A program made the position numbers and the translations under genes. 64,000 nt of DNA from Pyrenula massariospora (lineage: Eukaryota > Ascomycota > Eurotiomycetes > Pyrenulales > Pyrenulaceae), in the NCBI GenBank assembly GCA_021030905.1, contig JAGFMI010000016.1, forward strand, positions 186,001-250,000, in the 5' to 3' direction. Below, piece by piece: positions 57,993-64,000 of the stretch; position 1 is the first letter of the stretch; each line of letters opens with the position of its first letter. The notes beneath the pieces were generated by a model. It ran no database searches. It saw nothing but the letters and a program-made list of their open reading frames with translations, and was not told the origin of the DNA.

Positions 57993-59135
57993 TTACTTCG
58001 CAGAGATAATATCTTTCACCGCTGGTACTTGGTTGACTAGGACCTTGACCGTCTCATCCCAGAGCTGCTTCGAGATCACCTTGCCTTCGTCCGAACTCAT
58101 CATAACTCCTCTTTCGGAACTAGTGCAATCCATGAAATCAGCAGCATGTAGTCACCGCAAAGGAAGAAAAAGTAAAAACAAGACGTATCACAATGCAGAA
58201 GAAGGCTCGACTTACTCCGGCGGTAACTTATCGGACCACCACCATCTTCCATGCGATTCCTCGCCTATACTCGTCGAGCTAACAAGTGTCCGGCTGCCCT
58301 CTTCCGTGGTCCTGCCAACGAGCGCATAAATGAGCCATGAGAGAGTTGCCCAGAGGGCTGAGCCGCTTGTCAGATTGCGCGGAAGATCCGACCGACAGAG
58401 CCCCGGACAGCAGGAGTTGATGATGACGTTCAGCTCTCCGTTCGGCGACCTCACAGAGGGAAGATCGGCTATGGGCGCTTTGCCGTATTCGAGTAGAAGT
58501 TTCGACCTGCCGTATTGCTTGGTGCCGACAAAGTCCTGCTCCTGGTTCAGCCATTCGAGGATGTGGCCGGACTCCAGACTCTTATGCATGTCTGAAGCGC
58601 TAACGCGTCTATGCGAGCCAGAGGAGACAAAGTCGAGATGGGGAGTGTCACCGGTCTTGGTCTTTGTTTCCCGGAGCTTCGGCAGGAGAAGCAGGCCCAG
58701 GAGAATCGTAGACAGGTAATTGACCTGGATAGTTTCCTCCCAGCCATCGGCGCTGCGAACGAAATTTTTCTGAAACACTCCCGCATTCAGGAGAGCCACG
58801 TCAAGCTTCGGTAGATCCTTGTTGATTCGGGCCGCGAATTGTTGGACGCTTTTGAAGGATGACATGTCGAGCGGCCAGACTTGGATTTTGGCAGCCTTAC
58901 TCCCTGTATCGGAGAGAATCTGATCTCGGGCTTTTTCTCCTTTGGACGGAGTGCGTACTGCGAGGATCAAATCTGTGCAGCCGTGGTCCACGTATTTCTT
59001 TGCGGCTTCGTAGCCGAGACCGACATTGGCGCCAGTGACGAGGACTGTTTTGCCTGCAAATGAGGCGGTAGGGTTCTTTGGTACTTGCCATTTATTGAGA
59101 AGGAAGTATATGATGGCAGCCATGTTGCCCGACAT
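57993..59135 (-). CDS. Retinol-dehydrogenase-like short-chain dehydrogenase
   Basis: Exons 59135-58216 and 58119-57993, with a 98-nt intron, give 348 residues. The motifs are TVLVTGANVGLGYEAA, DLILAVRTPSKGEKA, WPLDMSSFKSV, LLNAGVF, the Ser in LDFVSSGSH and YGRSK (YxxxK), then CPGLCRSDL. The Arg in VRTP suggests NADP(H). Without the second exon the protein would stop at LPPE; splicing at a GTAAGT donor restores the usual tail SSDEGKVISKQLWDET. A short hydrophobic stretch lies at the N-terminus (MAAIIYFLLNKW). Substrate unknown; this subfamily acts on varied alcohols and ketones. Confidence 0.9.
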
Positions 59136-59787
59136 GTTAATATTCCCTACCGCCTGCCTTGGTTTCGAATTACGTCGTTCCTAGAAGTCAGAGGAGCAGA
59201 GGAAGGCAGTGTTGATGCAAAAAGAAAAGAGGTAGATTCTTATTTAGAAATATTCGGTCAGGCTTCAGGAGAAGCAATATAAAGCCCTTGTATCACCTTT
59301 CGTCCGGGGAGCTTCATCCGTGAAACGCGACCAATTCCCTGTCTTCGCCTAGGGCTGGGCTGGGAGCTTCAAATCACAGACAGGATCGTGTTGAAGTCTG
59401 CCCTACAATCGAAATGGAACATGATTGCGCTTTCATCATTGGCGCTCTGCGCGAAGGCTGCCACAGTGACGTGCTCGCATCGCGTAGACGATGGAGAGTG
59501 ACCGGCCTCGGCGCAACCCATCACTCCGCCAACCCGCTCAATTGGACATCCCGCTCGCGGCTTCAAATGTCATCGCCTAAAAGTACAGTACCCGTCAACA
59601 TAGCACAGACCCAGCTTCAAGCACTGTTGCCCCAGCCTCAAGGATGCCAACCCCGCGGCTCTCATCTGCCTTGCTTCACAAAAGATCTCGTGCCCGGACG
59701 ACATCCCGCTAACCTATTTCGCGACACCTCCCACCAACCCCTGCAGCCTTCCCACCAAGCTAGCCCACATCACAGATATTGCCAACA
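59136..59787. promoter_or_regulatory. Divergent promoter region of SDR and LSM1
   Basis: Both neighbours run outward from this 652-nt stretch. A CCAAT box lies at 59331-59335. An open plus frame (59414-59842) overlaps the LSM1 start in another frame and shows no protein pattern. Confidence 0.45.
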
Positions 59788-60537
59788 ATGGAGAATCTAC
59801 ACATCTCAGAACCTCAAGGCCAACCTCCAAGCGGCAATCTAGGCCCATCATCAGGCCAACAGAATGCCCCAATTCTCCCATCTTCAGGCCCACCCCAACT
59901 CCCTCCTCAGATGTTCACGACCGCAGCACAATTACTGGACTTGACCGACAGTGAGCCTCCCTCCCCAAAACTTGCTACGCACAATCCCCTCCAAACCCCC
60001 TTAAATCATCTACAAACCCTCTAACTCCACCCCCAACAGAAAAGCTCATGCTCATCCTCCGCGACGGCCGCAAACTCATCGGCGTCCTCCGGAGCTGGGA
60101 TCAATTCGGTATCCTCTCCCCCACCACCCCCCCAACTTACAAAACCCCCGCAAACTAAACCTTTGGGTTAAAAAACAAAAGCCAACCTCGTCCTCCAAGA
60201 CACAACCGAACGCTACTTCGTAGCAGACCTCTACGCCGACCTCCACCGCGGCACCTACCTCGTGCGCGGCGAGAACGTGCTCATGCTGGGAGAGATTGTC
60301 CGTCTTCCCCCTCCCCCTCTCCCTCTTGCTTACACCTTGTGTTAACACATACATTCGGGGTAGGATCTGGATAAAGACGACCACATGCCCGCGGGGATCC
60401 GCGAGGCGCCGATCAGGGAGGTGTTTGCGCTGAAGAAGGAGGAGGAGGTGAAGAGGAAGAGGGAGGACAAGAAGAGGGGGAGGGTGATGGGGAGGATGGG
60501 GTTTGAGGCCGAGCATAGTGGGGAGGTTTTGTTTTGA
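59788..60537 (+). CDS. LSM1: Sm-like protein LSm1
   Basis: Subunit of the cytoplasmic LSm1-7 ring that binds oligoadenylated mRNA 3' ends and promotes decapping. Four exons (59788-59950, 60040-60108, 60182-60297, 60364-60537) give 173 residues, normal for filamentous fungi. A Pro/Gln-rich lead of about 45 residues precedes the Sm fold. Sm1 motif: KKLMLILRDGRKLIGVLRSWDQF, then ANLVLQDTTERYF. Sm2 motif: YLVRGENVLMLGEID. The C-terminal tail is charged (ALKKEEEVKRKREDKKRG), as LSm1 tails are. Introns of 89, 73 and 66 nt fall at places that keep every conserved residue. The third donor is an unusual GTCCGT. Confidence 0.95.
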
Positions 60538-63500
60538 TTTGCAAGGACATTACAGCTACTATATTCTGTAGGGACTCTCAGAGGCGAGCAGGACCAACCC
60601 GGACTTAGGAAGGTAGATTGAGAGACAAGTCGGCTGTGTACTCTTCATGTATATAACGATTATGAGAAGGTGGTTGAAAAGGACACTCGGGATCCAGAGT
60701 TCTGGGTTCAGCGCATTATCCCGGGCTATGTGTTGGGCATTAGGGAAGAAAGCGAAAAGGAGAAAAGTTGCAGAGTATTGAAGCCAATCAGCCTCTCACG
60801 GCTTTCTACAGCCTCAGGAGACACGAGCAGAAGTGAGCTAAGGGGAAGAGAAGCATCTTGAGCCGCGTGAAGTTGCGCAAAGGAAACTTGCATTAGGCAG
60901 CCCATATTGGGCATCTGGACTGATAGAGGGTAAAGGCCCTTCCACGCGTGCGGAGAAGCAAAAGAACATTTGGCATGTAACATTATACTCACCGTCCAAG
61001 ATCTAAATTTCTGGCATTCGAAACGCCAATAATCAAAGTCACGTGGTGAACCTGCGCCTACCTACCTCATACGGCCCTCAAACGGTGAACTACCATAAAC
61101 AGTATCGTGCACACAGCCTCAGTGCCTAACTTAGCCCCCAAAACCCACGCCCTCGGCATGTCTAGGTGTTGGTGGCTTCGAAACTCGGCGCCCGGATCTG
61201 ACGCCGTAAGAACCTTAATAATGTTTCGGTCTTTCAGGGCTGAAGGGTTGCTCGATCCAGCCGAGAAAGTGGCACCACGACCTGTAACTTTAAGAGGTTC
61301 ACGCACATGCCGTGTAACATTGGTTTGAGTCAGACGAATCCATCCAACTGCTGCCATCCGGCCGTCGGTGGACAGGCCGCCCGCGGGTGGGTGCTGATGA
61401 TTGACGTTCTGACTGACCAGGTGGTCGCACAAGGCGTTTTGATAGTCGTAGATATCGGTGAAGGTGGATGGTGGGACGATCACTCTACAGGCCAGTAAGG
61501 TGTTGATCGTCGGTGTAGTCTCGTGATCAGAATTGGTTGTTGAATGGTTTGTGGGTCTCCTTTGTGAAGGATTTAGACACGCAAGTGCAGGCGGACAAAA
61601 GGTCAGAAAATCGATCACTCAAAAATCAAACCTTGCGTTCAGCCACCTGCCCCGATGCCGCAAAGCAGTCACATCCGCGAGAGACAAACGGATACAGTCT
61701 CTGGGGGGAGATTACCTCGGATAAGACACGTTGCCACAATCACGTCGATATAAAAAAGACGTAGTAAATAGGTTGACTCTAAAGATTAGGCTTATGCGAT
61801 GTAAGGTGGACGCTTGCGATCTTGGTCGTTGGGGAGAATGTGGGTGATCGATTTGACCCATAGACCTGTGACTTTTCAGGCAAGAATCTCGAATTTGTTG
61901 ACAACGTTGTCATTCAAGCTGCCATTTAAAGATTGGTAGCGAAGTCCGATTCTAATCGTGACGAGGATAGCTGTGTGGATCCGGCGGCCAAGGTATGTCG
62001 CGTGTAGCAATAGGGTAGCGAGGCATAGTGCTGCAGCATAGATTGCAGCACGCGCCGGACATTGTCCAGCAAGGTGCTAACGGTGACACAGGAGTGTTTG
62101 ACATAGAGCACGTAATCATTGTGTTCATCTAGCAGCCTGGCTGGTAATCAAGAATGCCCGCAGATCCGATAAGCGGTTTTGCGCCGGATTTCGTGACGTC
62201 CAAAGAGACATAAAAGAAGTAAAGACGGTACTCGTGTATAAAGTTTGGATCACTTACCTGCTTGGGTTCGTTGAAAGTCATGTCCGAAGAAGAGGCGCCG
62301 GTGCTAGTCGGCCAGTGTATGCTGCTAATTTAGATAGCTTTTTGGTCCAAGTCAGCTTTAGCAAAACACAAGGGATCATTAAGCATTTATATGCGCGATG
62401 TTAGTCGAGACCAGAAGTATCTTAATGGCTGATGGAATGGGAAGGAACACGAGGGCTTCGGAAAATGCACAACTTGCACAAGGAACGTCTTGAGGAGCCG
62501 ACGCCACTAACTGTGGACGCAGTAATACAGAGTAACGAGATGCCGTGCACGTGGTATTGAAACCTGATATGACACTGACGCTGGCAGGTAGTGTAACGAT
62601 CCACTTCTTCTTCCTCTTCTTCCTTTTCCAACGCGGTATTGACAGCAGCGCCGTTGTATACGGCTTGCCTAATGGATGCAAAGCGCTCGTGTGCAGACAG
62701 AGAGGCATCCGGAAAATTCACCAGTTACCATGAACGGTGGGAAAAATGCCAAGATGCACGACAACTGGCTGAGAGGTTGGTTCTAAGGCGAAGCTGCAGT
62801 AACTGCAAGGCAAATCATGCGTTGTTGACTCCCGGTCTGATGATTTGGGGCGCAACAAGGATGGGGAAAAAGGGTGATGATGGGGTGATGATAGGTGGTG
62901 GTAGTGGATAAGTGGCTGGGATGGGAGATCGGCGGGGGGCCAGGATTGGAACAACCAGGAGCGATGACATGATGACACCATGTTGTGGGTGGGTCGTACT
63001 CGGAAAATTGCCTTTCGGTGGGTGAAACGGAAGAGGATTCGACGCTTCTATGGTACCACCGTTCGGACAGCGATCGATCACACTCGGCCGTTGGCACACA
63101 GCTCAACAGGTGTGCTGATAGAGGATGTCGTCAAGTTGGAGGTGCTGATGGAGCCGAACATGGGGAAGTCGTGTCGTGATGCACCCCAGAAAGTCGCTCG
63201 AGACAAGGAGATCTGACAGTTGAGAGCACGTAGAATGTCTTTCTTGGCGCTCTCACCGCAATCCGGAGCAAAAAGCATTTTTCCAGAGCTCCCGGGCTGC
63301 GGGCGAACCATCGCAGGCGCATGTTGGTTAAAAAAGGAGCGGTGCGGTACGAGCAGGCACTATGCTGGAGCTGGAGCCTAGTCGATTTCGGCTGATCGTG
63401 TCACCGTATGGGGAAAGGGCGCCCCCCATGTCTACCGTTGGTCGACCCCGGGTGGATCTTGCATCTGGCTTGGGAGAAACCGCACCCTAACGTCCCTCAG

Positions 63501-64000
63501 AAACAAGCCGCAAAGCCCCCCCGGCTCCTCACACGGGCCCCTCCTGTAAGCGGGCTTAATCAGTGGAGATGACGCCCATTTATTTTTTTCCAGGCGAATG
63601 CTTCGGCTGCTGCCTCCCTGAAGCCGCCTGGCGCCAGCCCCCATGCATGGGTTTAAGGGCCACCTATTATTCTTCGACCGACGCTTGGCATCTCGCAGCG
63701 GTCGCTCCCACGTTCCAACCCGCGCATCGCCGAGCAGGATCGCGAATCCAGCGTTGTGAACAGGAGCCGCGGGTGCCAGCGGAGGTCGACGTAGGCCCAT
63801 GTCGGCCAGCATAGCTCGCATACACCGTGGCTGGTACGTGAGTCCTCGTACTATGTGCCAGAGAACCGCTCACCGGGTACGCTGAGCCAAGGTACCAGTA
63901 CCGATCCTGCCGTGGGCGTGATGGGCTGGCTTAGCCTGAAAGCGGCAAGCTTCCCCGAGGGGCTCCCGATGACAATGCACCTGCAAGCCACCGCTGGCGC
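60538..64000. other. 3.5-kb right flank without supported gene
   Basis: Open frames exist on both strands (for example 61067-61618 minus and 62783-63106 minus), but none shows a domain, a splice-supported extension or coding-like repeats. A small perfect hairpin lies at 62028-62051. 63420-64000 is GC-rich. No tRNA, rRNA or transposase was recognised. A gene with exons beyond the right edge cannot be excluded. Confidence 0.35.
62028..62051. repeat. Short perfect inverted repeat
   Basis: GTGCTGCA and its exact reverse complement TGCAGCAC flank an 8-nt loop. It is too short to assign a role and may be chance. Confidence 0.4.

Noticed and set aside
59414-59842. 142-residue plus frame before LSM1
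   Set aside because: It overlaps the start of LSM1 in a different frame and has the composition of a CT-rich promoter and leader.
61067-61618. 183-residue minus frame in the right flank
   Set aside because: No motif or domain recognised; composition and lack of introns or context do not support a gene.
1-64000. CRISPR arrays, tRNA or rRNA genes, retroelements and DNA transposons
   Set aside because: I looked for repeated spacers, cloverleaf boxes, transposase or reverse-transcriptase motifs and long terminal repeats and found none I could support.

Overview
The window reads as genomic DNA of a filamentous ascomycete (Pezizomycotina). Genes are split by short introns, mostly 40-140 nt, with GTRNGT donors, CTRAY-like branch points and YAG acceptors. 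Gene content is typical of that group: a PKS-NRPS megasynthase, a HET-domain protein, NLR-type alpha/beta hydrolases, an RNA-silencing RNA polymerase and fungal mitochondrial import genes. The genus cannot be named from this sequence. All exon joins below were made by eye from splice motifs, frame and family conservation.

Region 1 (1-11.2 kb) is the edge of a secondary-metabolite cluster. It holds the 3' part of a PKS-NRPS (KR-ACP-C-A-T-R; the KS/AT end lies left of the window), an FSH1/LovG-type serine hydrolase, a short-chain dehydrogenase and an FAD monooxygenase. Together they look like a chain-building enzyme, a release or editing hydrolase and two tailoring redox enzymes.

Region 2 (11.7-20.6 kb) is an accessory, self/non-self-like island. 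A SERAC1-like alpha/beta hydrolase carries an unusual C-terminal domain where such proteins usually have an NTPase. A divergent Tle1-like DUF2235 hydrolase and an 803-residue HET-domain protein follow, with sparse AT-rich spacers.

Region 3 (21.2-49.8 kb) is mostly conserved housekeeping: a coiled-coil protein, the GPI inositol deacylase BST1, a small basic protein, ETF alpha, an M19 dipeptidase with an apparent one-base frameshift, a fungal N-domain/ankyrin protein, a ribosomal L1-family nucleolar protein, an FHA protein, a Gfo/Idh/MocA oxidoreductase, remnants of an unrecognised gene, OM14 and MIA40.

Region 4 (50.1-60.5 kb) holds the most notable gene, a predicted single polypeptide joining a cellular RNA-dependent RNA polymerase to a UPF1-like SF1 helicase. 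It shares a short divergent promoter with an AAA_28-type P-loop protein. Thiamine pyrophosphokinase, a retinol-dehydrogenase-like SDR and LSM1 follow. The last 3.5 kb shows no gene I can support.

Main points to follow up: the RdRP-helicase fusion and the 40-nt intron at its junction, a predicted 2-nt microexon in OM14, the hydrolase with the novel C-terminal domain and a glycine at the nucleophile position, and the degenerate release domain of the PKS-NRPS. I saw no tRNA, rRNA, CRISPR array, retroelement or virus-derived copy.
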